DNA of 64,000 nt from Mesorhizobium sp. M2A.F.Ca.ET.046.03.2.1 (GCF_003952425.1 NZ_CP034449.1:5878001-5942000), one strand, 5' to 3'; positions 42,217 to 51,593 are shown, counted from the first letter of the stretch. Numbers and translations: made by a program. Notes: generated from the letters alone by a model not told the origin.

Positions 42217-43614
42217 TCAGCTCGAGGCCTCGGGAGGATCGTAGAGCAGCGCCGAGAGATCGGAGAAGCGGCTGTCGCGGTCGTCGAGCGAAAGCACCGC
42301 GTCGCGGATCGCCGCGGCGCGGCCGGATCCGAGCACGGGCGCGGCGAACTCCATATATTTGGCCTCGACGTCCTGCTTCGACATCGGCGCTTCGGGGCCG
42401 CCGCGCGCGTGCACGTCGCCAGACATCAGCACGCGTCCATCATTGGTCGTGATGATGACGTCGGCCCAGCGGCCGGCCGGGAAGCGGGCGCTGTGGCGCT
42501 CTGTCTCGGTCACGCTGATGCGGGTGAGCATGTCGGCGACAGCCGGATCGGCGAGCCCGGCGCCGGAAATATGCTCGAGCCCGATGCGCCGGTGGATGAT
42601 GAAGGTCGCGACGGCGAAGCGCAGGCTGTACTGCGCCTTCGAGGTCGTGTCCGGCATGCCGTCGAACAGGGTGGCGGCATAATGGAAGCTGTTGATCTGG
42701 ACATGGGCGATGTCGGAGGCGCCGAGATTGTGCGCCAGGCAGAGCCCACGCACCGCGTCGATCGCCGCATGCGCCCAGCGGCAGATCGGATAAGGCTTCA
42801 CATACTGATGCAATGACTGCCAGAACACGCCGAGGTCCTGCCAATGCCTCGCAACCTCCGGCGCCTCGACGGTGATCGCCGGCGCTCCGGTGAAGCCGCG
42901 TTCGGCCAGCACCGCCGCCGAAAGGCCGATGAGGGCGCCGGGGCCGGAGCCGTCATGCAGCATGGTCGGCGTGGCGATCTCGCGCATCATCTGGCTGCGC
43001 GGGCCATGATACTCGGCAATGCCGAGCGCCTCGCGCAATTGCGCTTCGTCCAGCCGCCGCAGACGCGCCGCGACCGCCGCCACGCCCAAGGCGTTCCAGG
43101 CGCCGGAGGTGTGATAGTCGCTCACCGTCGCATGCAGGGCGATGCCGGCCCGGCCGGCGACTTCATAGCCGATGACCAGCGACGCCAGCGCCTCCGGCCC
43201 GGTGAGGTCGGGCCTTGCTTCCGCGAGCGCGGCAAGCGCCGGCACGACCGCGACGCCGATATGGCCCTTGGTGGGGCTGTAGCCGTCATGGCCGTCAAGG
43301 TTGTCCGTCTGCGTGGCGACTGCGTAGGCCGCGCCGGCAATGCTGGCGCGCCGCCCATCGAACAGCATGCGGGCCGAGTATTGCGGATCGTTGGAACCGT
43401 AGAGCAGCACGGCGGCATCGCGGGCGATCCGGCCTGCTTCCATCGGTCCTGCCGCGATGGCGATGCCGAGCGTGTCGAGCAGCAGGTAACGCGCCTGTTC
43501 CAGCACCGCTGTGGGGAAGACGCAAGCGGGACGGCGCAGCACGAAATCGGCAAGGCGCGTGAACGTATCGGAACTGACGACAGGCCCCTCACGCCGGTAC
43601 GACGGCACAGCCAC
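42217..43614 (-). CDS. MmgE/PrpD-family protein
   Basis: Member of the MmgE/PrpD family (2-methylcitrate dehydratase, cis-aconitate decarboxylase relatives), 465 residues. Landmarks are NLDGHDGYSPTKGHIGVAVVPALAALAE (around 105-135), GRAGIALHATVSDYHTSGAWNALG and KPYPICRWAHAAIDAVRGL. The role here is unknown; members in amino acid or ureide clusters may dehydrate or isomerise an acid intermediate. It is the first gene of the minus-strand operon and faces the LysR gene across 170 bases. Start is GTG at 43614; no better start was seen. Confidence 0.85.
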   Translation of the reverse strand: MAVPSYRREGPVVSSDTFTRLADFVLRRPACVFPTAVLEQARYLLLDTLGIAIAAGPMEAGRIARDAAVLLYGSNDPQYSARMLFDGRRASIAGAAYAVATQTDNLDGHDGYSPTKGHIGVAVVPALAALAEARPDLTGPEALASLVIGYEVAGRAGIALHATVSDYHTSGAWNALGVAAVAARLRRLDEAQLREALGIAEYHGPRSQMMREIATPTMLHDGSGPGALIGLSAAVLAERGFTGAPAITVEAPEVARHWQDLGVFWQSLHQYVKPYPICRWAHAAIDAVRGLCLAHNLGASDIAHVQINSFHYAATLFDGMPDTTSKAQYSLRFAVATFIIHRRIGLEHISGAGLADPAVADMLTRISVTETERHSARFPAGRWADVIITTNDGRVLMSGDVHARGGPEAPMSKQDVEAKYMEFAAPVLGSGRAAAIRDAVLSLDDRDSRFSDLSALLYDPPEASS

Positions 43615-43659
43615 GCGCTTATCTCCCCTGTCTTCTCACAACATCATTAAATTGGGTTC

Positions 43660-43699
43660 ATCGCGCAGGCACGCGATTAGTTTGGCGGCTTTGGCCAAA
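43660..43699. promoter_or_regulatory. Dyad sites in the LysR/MmgE divergent region
   Basis: Two inverted repeats stand side by side: atcgcg-caggca-cgcgat (43660-43677) and TTTGGC-N7-GCCAAA (43681-43699). Their position between a LysR gene and the operon it faces is where LysR-type regulators normally bind. Which of the two is used cannot be told. Confidence 0.45.
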
Positions 43700-43784
43700 A
43701 ATATTGATGCCATGTCGCTTGTTCGCGATTGAACGGCCGGTCGCCCATGCGATAGCTATGGACATTACGCAGCTGGAGACCGGG

Positions 43785-44678
43785 ATGAAGCCGCCACCCC
43801 CCTTGAACTATATCCGCTCGTTCGAGAGTTCTGCCCGCCATTTGAGCTTCACCACGGCTGCCAAGGAACTGGGTTATACGCAAGCCGCGGTCAGCACGCA
43901 TGTGCGCGCGCTCGAACACTATATCGGCCGGCAGCTGTTCATCCGCTATCCGCGCAGCCTGAAGCTGACCGAGATGGGGGAGGCGTTCCTGCCGACCTTG
44001 CGCCAGGCGCTCGACCAGATCGACCAGGCGACCGAAGCGATCGTGGCGTCCTCGCGAAACAAAACCGTGGTCGTCTCCTGTCCGATGAGCCTTGCGGAAA
44101 ACTGGCTGGCGGGCTGCATGGCCGCGTTCCGCAAGAAGCATCCCGAGATCGAGATCGTGCTGCACGGCACGATCTGGGAAGACTTGAGCGAACAGATCGC
44201 CGACATCACCATCTCGACGCGGCGCTTCGACGACCGGCCGCCTTCGGCGATCCCGCTCTGGAACGACGAGCTGGTCCTGCTCTGTGCCCCGAGCATGCTC
44301 GAGGGCGAGCATGCGCTGAAGACGCCGCAGGACATGCTCAAGGTGGACTGGATCTTCGTGCATGGCCGGCAGGAATACTGGCAGGTGGTGACCGAGGCGC
44401 TCGGCGTCGACATGGAGGACCACGACAAGGGCCTGTCGACCAACGCCTCCAACATCGCGCTCGAACTGGCTGCCATGGGCGCCGGCCTAGTCGCCACGCA
44501 ACGCTCTCTATCTCACGCCTATATGCATCGCGGGCTGCTGGTCGAGCCGTTTCCGGTGCGGCCGCCAAGCCCCTGGAATTACTATCTGACCGAGAGCCAG
44601 CTCTCGAAGGGAAACATCGCCCGCACGGTCAGGGAATGGATCCTGTCCAGGGCCAGGGAGGACGCCGCCCGACCTTAG
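43785..44678 (+). CDS. LysR-family transcriptional regulator (GcvA-like)
   Basis: DNA-binding regulator of 297 residues. The winged helix-turn-helix is at residues 6-65 ([38 protein letters not shown]), followed by a periplasmic-binding-like effector domain. The N-terminus [11 protein letters not shown] recalls the GcvA branch. ATG 43785 has GGAG six bases upstream; in-frame ATGs at 43758 and 43704 are less well placed. Transcribed divergently from the MmgE-sox operon, it is the best candidate for its substrate-responsive activator. It may also control the solute-binding protein gene that follows. Confidence 0.88.
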   Translation: MKPPPPLNYIRSFESSARHLSFTTAAKELGYTQAAVSTHVRALEHYIGRQLFIRYPRSLKLTEMGEAFLPTLRQALDQIDQATEAIVASSRNKTVVVSCPMSLAENWLAGCMAAFRKKHPEIEIVLHGTIWEDLSEQIADITISTRRFDDRPPSAIPLWNDELVLLCAPSMLEGEHALKTPQDMLKVDWIFVHGRQEYWQVVTEALGVDMEDHDKGLSTNASNIALELAAMGAGLVATQRSLSHAYMHRGLLVEPFPVRPPSPWNYYLTESQLSKGNIARTVREWILSRAREDAARP

Positions 44679-44686
44679 AGATTGAC

Positions 44687-44731
44687 GCAATTCCGGACGG
44701 AAAACCGTTACACACTTTTCCTGGAATTGCT
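44687..44731 (+). repeat. Dispersed palindromic repeat, family A, copy 3
   Basis: Same element as at 923-967 and 35343-35386, again in the orientation starting gcaattccgg. It starts 9 bases after the LysR stop codon and lies upstream of the solute-binding protein gene, where it could end the LysR transcript. Confidence 0.85.
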
Positions 44732-44911
44732 CCAGCACCGGTTTCAGCCTCAAAAAATTGGCGCGCCAATGGCGTGGTTTTTTTAGGCCTTAACGGCCGG
44801 TTTTCTGCGGTTTGTGAAGGGCCGAGCCCTTCCGGGATTTTTGCATCGCCCCTAACATGCGTGCCGCAAGGGGAATGCAACGGGCAAAAAGCCCTGAACC
44901 GGAGAACAACG

Positions 44912-46567
44912 ATGACAATGTTCAAGAGCAACGGTGACCGCGTCCCGGCGGTCATCGAAAGCTATGCAGCCGAAGTCAAAAAGGGCGGGATGGACCGCCG
45001 CGAGTTCCTGGCCATGGCAAGCGTGATGGGCGCTTCCACGGCGCTCGCCTATTCGATGGCGGGGATCGAGCCGGCCAAGGCCGCCGCTCCGTTGCCCGGC
45101 AAGAAGGGCGGCATCCTGAAGATGCAGATGATCATCAAGGACATGAAGGATCCGCGCGCCTGGGACTGGTCGGAAATCGCCAATGTCATGCGCCAGTGCA
45201 ACGACTACATGATCCGCTACACCACCGACTTCACCTTCGAGGGCCATCTGGTCGAGAGCTGGGAGGTAAGCGACGACGCCACCGAATACACGCTGCATCT
45301 GCGCAAGGGGGTGAAATGGTCGAACGGCGACGACTTCAATGCCGACGACATCGTCTACAACATCGAACGCTGGTGCGATAAGACGGCCGAAGGCAATTCG
45401 ATGGCCGGCCGCATGAGCTCGCTGATCGATCCCGCCACCAAGAAGGCCGCCGCCGGCGCGATCACCAAGGTCGACGACCATACGGTGAAGCTGAAATGCC
45501 GCCAGTCTGACGTCACCATCATCCCCGGCTTTTCCGACTATCCGGCCGTCATCGTCCATCGCGACTTCGACAAGAACGGCGCCGACATGCTGAAGACGCC
45601 CGGCACCGGTCCGTATGAGCTGATCTCCTACAAGGTCGGTGAATCCGCTTCGGTGCGGCGGCGCAAGGACTTCACCTGGTTCGGCGGCGAGCCCTATCTC
45701 GACGGTGTCGACTGGGTCGACTACGGATCGGACGCCTCGAACCCCGCCATCGGCAGCGCCTTCGAGGCCGGCGAGATCGACTGCAACTACCAGACGGTCG
45801 GCGGCACCGTCGACCTCTATGACAGCATGGGACTGGTCAAGGAGCAGGTGGTCACCGCAGGCACCATCGTGCTGCGCACCAACGTGACCAACAAGCCCTA
45901 CGACGACAAGCGCGTCCGCAACGCCATCCAACTGGCGGTCGACAATGAGACCGTGCTGAAGCTCGGCTATAGCGGTCTCGGTCAGATCGCCGAAAACCAC
46001 CATGTCTGCCCGATCCATCCGGAATATTACGAGCTGCCGAAGGTTCCGCGCGACCTGGCCAAGGCCAAGGCCCTGATGGCCGAGGCCGGCCAGACGGACC
46101 ACGAGTTCGAGCTCATCTCCTACGATGCGGATTATGTGAAGGACCCGGCCGACGTCGTTGCCGCGCAGATGCGCGACGCCGGCTTCAAGGTCAAGCGCAC
46201 CATCATCCCGGGCTCTTCGTTCTGGAACGACTGGACGAAATATCCGTGGTCGACCACCGACTGGGGCATGCGGCCGCTGGGCGTGCAGGTGTTGGCGATC
46301 GCCTATCGCAGCGGCGAGGCGTGGAACGAGTCCGGCTATGCCAATCCAGAGTTCGACAAGAAGCTCAACGAGGCGATGGCCGTCGCCGATCCGGCCAAGC
46401 GCAAGGAACTGATGAAGGAGGTGGAGTTCATCCTGCAGGACTCCGGCATTCTGGTTCAGGCGTTCTGGCGCTCGCTCTACCGCCACCATGCCACCTATGT
46501 GAAGAACCTCGGCATGCACCAGACCTTCGAGCTGCAACTGGACAAGGTCTGGCTGGACAAGGCCTAG
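44912..46567 (+). CDS. Tat-exported family 5 extracellular solute-binding protein
   Basis: Periplasmic binding protein of a peptide/nickel/opine-type ABC importer (SBP family 5), 551 residues. The N-terminus carries a twin-arginine signal ([16 protein letters not shown] at about 27-42, cleavage near AKAAAP), so it is exported folded. The binding domain begins near residue 65 and includes [33 protein letters not shown] 44912 has GGAG at 44901-44904; the longer frame start at 44636 lies in the LysR gene. No permease or ATPase genes are adjacent, so its transporter must be encoded elsewhere. Context suggests a betaine, ureide or modified amino acid ligand. Confidence 0.88.
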   Translation: MTMFKSNGDRVPAVIESYAAEVKKGGMDRREFLAMASVMGASTALAYSMAGIEPAKAAAPLPGKKGGILKMQMIIKDMKDPRAWDWSEIANVMRQCNDYMIRYTTDFTFEGHLVESWEVSDDATEYTLHLRKGVKWSNGDDFNADDIVYNIERWCDKTAEGNSMAGRMSSLIDPATKKAAAGAITKVDDHTVKLKCRQSDVTIIPGFSDYPAVIVHRDFDKNGADMLKTPGTGPYELISYKVGESASVRRRKDFTWFGGEPYLDGVDWVDYGSDASNPAIGSAFEAGEIDCNYQTVGGTVDLYDSMGLVKEQVVTAGTIVLRTNVTNKPYDDKRVRNAIQLAVDNETVLKLGYSGLGQIAENHHVCPIHPEYYELPKVPRDLAKAKALMAEAGQTDHEFELISYDADYVKDPADVVAAQMRDAGFKVKRTIIPGSSFWNDWTKYPWSTTDWGMRPLGVQVLAIAYRSGEAWNESGYANPEFDKKLNEAMAVADPAKRKELMKEVEFILQDSGILVQAFWRSLYRHHATYVKNLGMHQTFELQLDKVWLDKA

Positions 46568-46587
46568 ATCGGGCGGATCGATGCAAT

Positions 46588-46615
46588 ATTCAGGGGCGCA
46601 TCCGCGCCCCTGAAT
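46588..46615 (+). terminator. Strong stem-loop after the solute-binding protein gene
   Basis: attcaggggcgc (46588-46599) pairs perfectly with gcgcccctgaat (46604-46615) around a four-base loop, 20 bases after the stop. There is no T run, so it is more likely an mRNA-stabilising or partial-termination structure. That would keep the solute-binding protein message more abundant than the DMGDH-like gene downstream, which is common for binding proteins. Confidence 0.7.
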
Positions 46616-46714
46616 TCACCGGCGACTGCGATCGATCAGTCAGCTAAATGAAATCCCAAAGCGCTGCCAAAGAGCGCGAAGCAAGTCGCCGAACAAAGGG
46701 AAGAAAGCTCAACT

Positions 46715-49132
46715 ATGCGTACTCATGCACAAGCCGTTGTCATTGGCGGCGGCCTGATCGGCTGCTCGATCCTTTATCATCTGGCCAAGTTCGGCTGGAC
46801 GGATGTCGTGCTTCTGGAGCGCAGCGAGCTGACCTCCGGTTCGACCTGGCACGCGGCGGCCAACATCCACGGGCTGCATGATTCCACCAACATCAGCCGC
46901 CTGCAGCACTACACGATGGCGCTCTACAAGGAGCTGGAAGCCGAGACCGACCAGGGCTGCGGCATCTTCCAGCCGGGCTCGCTCTATCTCGCCCAGACCG
47001 AGGCGCGCGAGCATCAGTTGCGGCTCCAGGAAGCCAAGGCGCGTCGCTACAAGATGAATTTTTACGAGGTCGGCCGCGACGAGGCGGAGCGGCTGCATCC
47101 GCTGGTCGATTTCGGCGGCATTCGCTGCATCATGTACGAGCCGGAGGGCGGCAATGTCGATCCGTCCGGCGTGACGGCGGCCTATGCCGCGGGCGCGCGC
47201 CAGCGCGGCGCCGAAATCCATCGCTTCACGCCGGTCACGGCGACGGAGGCGCAAGCGGACGGCAGCTGGATCGTGCGCACGCCGAAGGGCGACATCCGCA
47301 CGCAATGGGTGGTCAACGCCGCCGGCCTGTGGGGCAGGGAGGTCGCCGCCATGGCCGGGCTGCAACTGCCGCTGATCCCGACCGAGCACCAGTATTTCGT
47401 CACCGAGACCATTCCCGAAATCGCCTCCATGGGCCGGCGCCTGCCTTCGGTCGCCGACCGCGACGGCGAATATTATCTGCGCCAGGAGGGCCTGGGGCTG
47501 CTGATCGGCGCATATGAGCGCAACATGAAGTTCTGGGCCGAGGAAGGCACGCCGCTGGATTTCGGCCACGAGCTGTTTCCCGACGATCTCGACCGCATCG
47601 AAGAAAACATGATGCGCGCCGTCCAGCGGGTTCCCGCGGCGGCCACCGCCGGCGTCAAGAAGGTGATCAACGGTCCGATGATCTGGTCGCCGGACAGTGC
47701 GGTTCTGTTCGGGCCGGCTCCGGAGCTCAGCAACTATTTCTGCTGCAACGGCATCATCCCGGGCTTCTCGCAATCGGGCGGCATGGGCAAGCTCGCGGCC
47801 GAATGGATGATCGAGGGCGAGCCCACGCTCGACATGTTCGGCTGGGACATGGCGCGCTTCGGCCACTGGGCGGGCAAGACCTTCACCAAAGCCCGGGTGC
47901 AGGACCAGTACAGCCACCGCTTCAAGATCCATTTCCCGAACGAGGAGCGCGCCGCCGGACGTCCGGTGCGCACCCGGCCGGTCTATGAGATGCAGAAGGA
48001 AATGGGCGCCGTGTTCGGCCTCAATTTCGGCTGGGAGCATCCGTTGTGGTTCGCCGCGGCAGGCGAGCCGCGCGAGGAGACGGTCGGCTTCACGCGCCAG
48101 AACTGGTGGGGGCCGGTCGGCCGCGAGGCGCGCATGCTGCGCGAGCATGCCGGCATCATCGACATCTCCAATTTCGCCAAATACGAAGTGAAGGGCCCGG
48201 GCGCGGAAGCCTGGCTGAATGCGCTCTTCGCCAACCGGATGCCGGCTAAGGTCGGCAACTCCTGCCTCACGCCGCTGATCGGCAAGCGCGGCGGCATCGC
48301 CGGCGACTTCACCGTGACCAGACTGGCGGAGGACGAGTTCATGGTGATCGGCTCGGGCATGGCCGAGCGTTTTCATCAGCGCTTCTTCAAATCGGTGCCG
48401 CTGCCCGAAGGCACAACCTTCCGCTCGCGCACCGAGGAGCTCGGCGGCTTCAATGTCGCCGGACCGAAATCGCGCGAATTGCTGCAGCGGCTCACCAATG
48501 ACGACCTGTCGAACGAGGCCTTCCCCTTCATGCGCTCGCGTCAGATCACCGTGGCCGGCGTCGATGTCGTGGCGCTCAGGGTCTCCTTCACCGGCGATCT
48601 CGGCTGGGAGCTGCACTGCAAGGCTGCCGACCAGGTCGAGCTCTACAGCGCGCTGCTCAAGGCGGGCGCGGAAGTCGGCGCCGGGCCGGTCGGCTCGCGG
48701 GCGCTGATGTCGCTGCGCGTCGAGAAGGGCTACGGCAGCTGGAGCCGCGAGTACTCGCCGGAATACTGGCCGCAGGAAGTCAAGCTCGATCGCCTGATCA
48801 AGACGGACAAGGACTTTCTCAATCGCGACGCCTATCTCGCCGTCGCCGAGAAGCCGGCGCGGGACGAGCTTATCATGCTTTCCGTCTCGGCCAAGGATGC
48901 CGACGCCACCGGCGGCGAGCCGATCTTCCTGCCGGACGGCACGCCGATCGGCCAGGTGTCGTCGGGGGCCTATGGCTATTTCGTCGACCAGTCGCTGGCG
49001 ATGGGCTACGTCAAGGCCGGAACCGCCAAGGCCGGCGACAAGGTGACCGTCGCCATTCTGGGCCGGCCGCATGACGCGGTGCTGCTGGCGCATCCGCCCT
49101 TCGACCCGGAGGGCAAGCGGCTGCGGTCGTAG
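46715..49132 (+). CDS. Dimethylglycine/sarcosine dehydrogenase-like FAD-GcvT fusion protein
   Basis: Two-part flavoprotein of 805 residues. Residues 5-370 form a DAO-type FAD domain (VVIGGGLIGCSILYHLAKFG) with SGSTWHAAA, whose His46 matches the covalently FAD-linked histidine of dimethylglycine dehydrogenase. From about 425 a GcvT domain binds tetrahydrofolate and takes the released one-carbon unit (RMLREHAGIIDISNFAKYEVKGP). The predicted reaction is demethylation of an N-methyl amino acid. It follows the solute-binding protein gene and could act before or beside the SoxBDAG enzyme. The long open frame on the opposite strand is a GC-rich shadow. Confidence 0.9.
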   Translation: MRTHAQAVVIGGGLIGCSILYHLAKFGWTDVVLLERSELTSGSTWHAAANIHGLHDSTNISRLQHYTMALYKELEAETDQGCGIFQPGSLYLAQTEAREHQLRLQEAKARRYKMNFYEVGRDEAERLHPLVDFGGIRCIMYEPEGGNVDPSGVTAAYAAGARQRGAEIHRFTPVTATEAQADGSWIVRTPKGDIRTQWVVNAAGLWGREVAAMAGLQLPLIPTEHQYFVTETIPEIASMGRRLPSVADRDGEYYLRQEGLGLLIGAYERNMKFWAEEGTPLDFGHELFPDDLDRIEENMMRAVQRVPAAATAGVKKVINGPMIWSPDSAVLFGPAPELSNYFCCNGIIPGFSQSGGMGKLAAEWMIEGEPTLDMFGWDMARFGHWAGKTFTKARVQDQYSHRFKIHFPNEERAAGRPVRTRPVYEMQKEMGAVFGLNFGWEHPLWFAAAGEPREETVGFTRQNWWGPVGREARMLREHAGIIDISNFAKYEVKGPGAEAWLNALFANRMPAKVGNSCLTPLIGKRGGIAGDFTVTRLAEDEFMVIGSGMAERFHQRFFKSVPLPEGTTFRSRTEELGGFNVAGPKSRELLQRLTNDDLSNEAFPFMRSRQITVAGVDVVALRVSFTGDLGWELHCKAADQVELYSALLKAGAEVGAGPVGSRALMSLRVEKGYGSWSREYSPEYWPQEVKLDRLIKTDKDFLNRDAYLAVAEKPARDELIMLSVSAKDADATGGEPIFLPDGTPIGQVSSGAYGYFVDQSLAMGYVKAGTAKAGDKVTVAILGRPHDAVLLAHPPFDPEGKRLRS

Positions 49133-49180
49133 GGGCAGCCGTCGCCTGAGACCGCCAGGCGGCGATTGCCGCCGGCCGCC

Positions 49181-50098
49181 TCAGTCGCCGAAGCGGCTCA
49201 GCCAATGGCGGGCGATGTCGGAGCGGCGGCAGACCCAGATATCGGGATTGGCGGTGATCTTGTCGAGGAAGCGCTCCAGGCCGATCATGCGGCCGGGACG
49301 CGCAGCCAGCCGGCAATGCAGCGACACCGTCATCATGCGCGGTGTCTTCTGGCCTTCTTTCAGCAGCCAGTCGACGCCGTCGCTGACATAGTCGAAGAAC
49401 TGGCTGCCGGTCTCCAGACCGGAGCCGCGCGAAAAGCGGCTGTCGTTGTTGTCGAAGCTGTGCGGCACGACCAGATGCCGCTTGCCGCCGACATCGACGA
49501 AATAGGGCAGGTCGTCATTGTAGTCGTCGCAGTCGAACAGGAAGCCGCCATGCTCGACGACCAGCCTTCTGGTGTTGAGGCTTGGCCGGCCGGTGTACCA
49601 TCCGAGCGGATCGATGCCGGTGATCGTGCGGACCGCGTCCACCGTCATGGCGATGTGCTGGCGCTCTTCCTCTTCGCTGAGCGGCGCGTAGTCGATCCAG
49701 CGCCAGCCATGGCAGACGATGTCGCTGCCGAGTGCCGCGATCGCCTTGCCCGCGGCCGGGTTTAGCTCCAGCGCGCGTCCGACGATGTAGAAGGTGGGAA
49801 TGACACCCTTGTCCCGGAACAGCGAGATCAGCCGCCAGACGCCGACGCGCGAGCCGTATTCGTAAAGCGATTCCATGTTGCGGTTGCGCAGGCCGGGCAC
49901 GGCGGGCGCGACGGCAAGGTCGGACAGGATCGTTTCGGAAACACCGTCACCTTCGCCGATCGAGTATTCGGCACCTTCCTCGTAATTGACGACAATGTTG
50001 AGCGCCAGTTTCGCGCCACCCGGCCACTCAGCCTGCGGAGGCCGCTCGCCATAACCGATGAAATCGCGGGCGGGCAGATACGGCATGTCTGACGTCAC
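49181..50098 (-). CDS. PuuE-type allantoinase / polysaccharide deacetylase family protein, paralogue 2
   Basis: NodB-fold protein of 305 residues, closer to Pseudomonas PuuE allantoinase than the copy at 20915. Shared motifs are RDFIGYGERPP, MESLYEYGSRVGVWRL, GWRWIDYA, LGWYTGRPSLNTRRLVVEHGG and DDYNDDLPYF. PuuE opens allantoin to allantoate without a metal. Here no other uric acid pathway gene is present, so a different cyclic amide is possible. GTG at 50098 has GAGGGG about ten bases upstream; ATG at 50086 is an alternative. It follows the aminotransferase gene on the same strand. Confidence 0.87.
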   Translation of the reverse strand: MTSDMPYLPARDFIGYGERPPQAEWPGGAKLALNIVVNYEEGAEYSIGEGDGVSETILSDLAVAPAVPGLRNRNMESLYEYGSRVGVWRLISLFRDKGVIPTFYIVGRALELNPAAGKAIAALGSDIVCHGWRWIDYAPLSEEEERQHIAMTVDAVRTITGIDPLGWYTGRPSLNTRRLVVEHGGFLFDCDDYNDDLPYFVDVGGKRHLVVPHSFDNNDSRFSRGSGLETGSQFFDYVSDGVDWLLKEGQKTPRMMTVSLHCRLAARPGRMIGLERFLDKITANPDIWVCRRSDIARHWLSRFGD

Positions 50099-50125
50099 GT
50101 CTTGAAATCCCCTCGGATGAAGCCC

Positions 50126-51232
50126 TTACCAGCATTGCCGGCCGCGCAGGACGGTGAGCACGCGCAGCGTGCGATCCATGACGTCCTGCGGCCCGATCGT
50201 GATGCGCAGACAATCGGTCAGGCCGTAACCGGTGAGGCCGCGCACGATGATGTCGGCGCCGCGCAGGGCATTGTCGGCCGCCGTCGCTGCCGCGGCGTCG
50301 GCAAAGCGCACCAGCACGAAATTCGTCCGGCTTTCCGGGACCTCGTAGCCAGCCGCCCGCAGGCCTTGCGCGAAGCGATCGCGGGTGTCGGCGGTGCGCG
50401 CCACGATGGCACGCGTATAAGCCCGGTCCTCAACGGCCGCGACGGCCATGGCAAGGCTGACCGTCGAGACTTGGTTCGAGTTTTGCATCTTGCGCACTTC
50501 GGCGGCGAGCTGGGGCGCGAACAACCCCCAGCCGACGCGCGCGCCCGCCAGCCCGTATGCCTTGGACAGACTGCGCAGGACGACGGTGTCGCCGCGTCCG
50601 GCCAGCGCGAAGATTGCCTGCGGATCCTGATCGTCGAATTCGCCATAGGCCTGGTCGATCATCAGGAGAACGTCGCCGGGAAGCGCCGCGCGCAGGCGCA
50701 GCAGCTCGGCGTTCTTGATGCGCGTGCCGGTCGGGTTGCCCGGATTGCAGACGAAGACGATGCGCGTCTGCGGCGTGAGCGCCGCCAGGATGGCGTCGAT
50801 CGAGACTTCATAGCCGCGCTCCTGCGCCTTGACATAGGTCGCCCCGACACGGGCTGCCGCCGAGGCAGCAAAATTATAGGCATAGTCCGTGCCAAGCACG
50901 TCCGCGCCGGGACCGGCGAAGGCCGCAATCGTGCAGGCGATCAGCTCCATCGAACCGGCACCGCACAGGACAAGGTCACGCTCGACGCCATAGGTTTTTG
51001 CGATGGCCTCGCGCAGCAAGGTCCAGTCTGGGTCCGGATAAAGATGGCTGCGCGCCACGGCATCGCGGCCGGCCTCGATCGCCTTGGGGCTGGGCGGGAA
51101 GGCGCTCTCGTTCTGCGCCAATGTCGGGCGGCCATAGCCGCCGAAATTCGCCAGCGCGAAAGCGGACATGGCCTCGATATGGGCGGTGGCTTTCAGGGGC
51201 ACGGCATGGTCCGGCGATCGGCTTGTCGGCAA
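50126..51232 (-). CDS. Class I/II PLP aminotransferase, histidinol-phosphate aminotransferase-like
   Basis: Pyridoxal-phosphate aminotransferase of the HisC-like branch, 368 residues from the first possible start. Landmarks are NESAFPPSPKAIEA, GAGSMELI, CNPGNPTGT (around 162-170), the YGEF motif and the PLP-lysine region LRSLSKAYGLAGARVGWG. It is unlikely to be the biosynthetic HisC given its catabolic neighbours; transamination of an amino acid product is more plausible. The 5' end is uncertain: TTG 51232, GTG 51202 and ATG 51169 are all in frame and none has a clear ribosome-binding site. Confidence 0.82.
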   Translation of the reverse strand: MPTSRSPDHAVPLKATAHIEAMSAFALANFGGYGRPTLAQNESAFPPSPKAIEAGRDAVARSHLYPDPDWTLLREAIAKTYGVERDLVLCGAGSMELIACTIAAFAGPGADVLGTDYAYNFAASAAARVGATYVKAQERGYEVSIDAILAALTPQTRIVFVCNPGNPTGTRIKNAELLRLRAALPGDVLLMIDQAYGEFDDQDPQAIFALAGRGDTVVLRSLSKAYGLAGARVGWGLFAPQLAAEVRKMQNSNQVSTVSLAMAVAAVEDRAYTRAIVARTADTRDRFAQGLRAAGYEVPESRTNFVLVRFADAAAATAADNALRGADIIVRGLTGYGLTDCLRITIGPQDVMDRTLRVLTVLRGRQCW

Positions 51233-51404
51233 GGTGTTTGAGCGGAGGCTAAGGCAGGGTGGCCGAGCCGCAAAGCAAAATTCGGCGGTGCAATGGGTAA
51301 GGGAATTTGGCCCATGCGGGGTGGGTGGCGCCGGTCCTGGCTCCGTTCCCTCAACCAGGCGGGCCAGCCAGCTTTGTGCTGCTCGGTGTTTTCGCCAGAG
51401 ATGG

Positions 51405-51593
51405 CTACATGTCGTATCGGGGGACCATCTTCGGCGACCGCAGTTCCTGGGCCATTTTTGCCGCCTGGAAGATCGTCATAAGGACGTAGGTCGTTTCACC
51501 TTCGGTCGAGTTTATGGCCAAGACCACTCGGCCAATCTCGTCACTCATGGCGCAAGACCAATCCTTGACTGCAATCGCCCGTTTCCACGCCAT
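51405..51593 (-). CDS. Small protein of unknown function
   Basis: A 62-residue open frame (MAWKRAIAVKDWSCAMSDEIGR ...) whose ATG at 51593 is preceded by AGGGGGA at a good distance. Composition is that of a normal soluble protein and unlike the arginine-rich shadows elsewhere. No family recognised. It lies in a gene-poor stretch between the catabolic region and tRNA-Asn. Confidence 0.45.
   Translation of the reverse strand: MAWKRAIAVKDWSCAMSDEIGRVVLAINSTEGETTYVLMTIFQAAKMAQELRSPKMVPRYDM

Noticed and set aside
44852..46537. 561-codon open frame opposite the solute-binding protein gene
   Set aside because: Antisense shadow; the plus-strand frame has a Tat signal and family sequence.
46709..49093. 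794-codon open frame opposite the DMGDH-like gene
   Set aside because: Full-length shadow of a well-supported gene on the other strand; Arg/His/Asp-rich with no recognisable domain.
50126..51232. Biosynthetic hisC
   Set aside because: No histidine genes nearby and the gene is in a catabolic setting next to a PuuE-like gene; assigned only as HisC-like.
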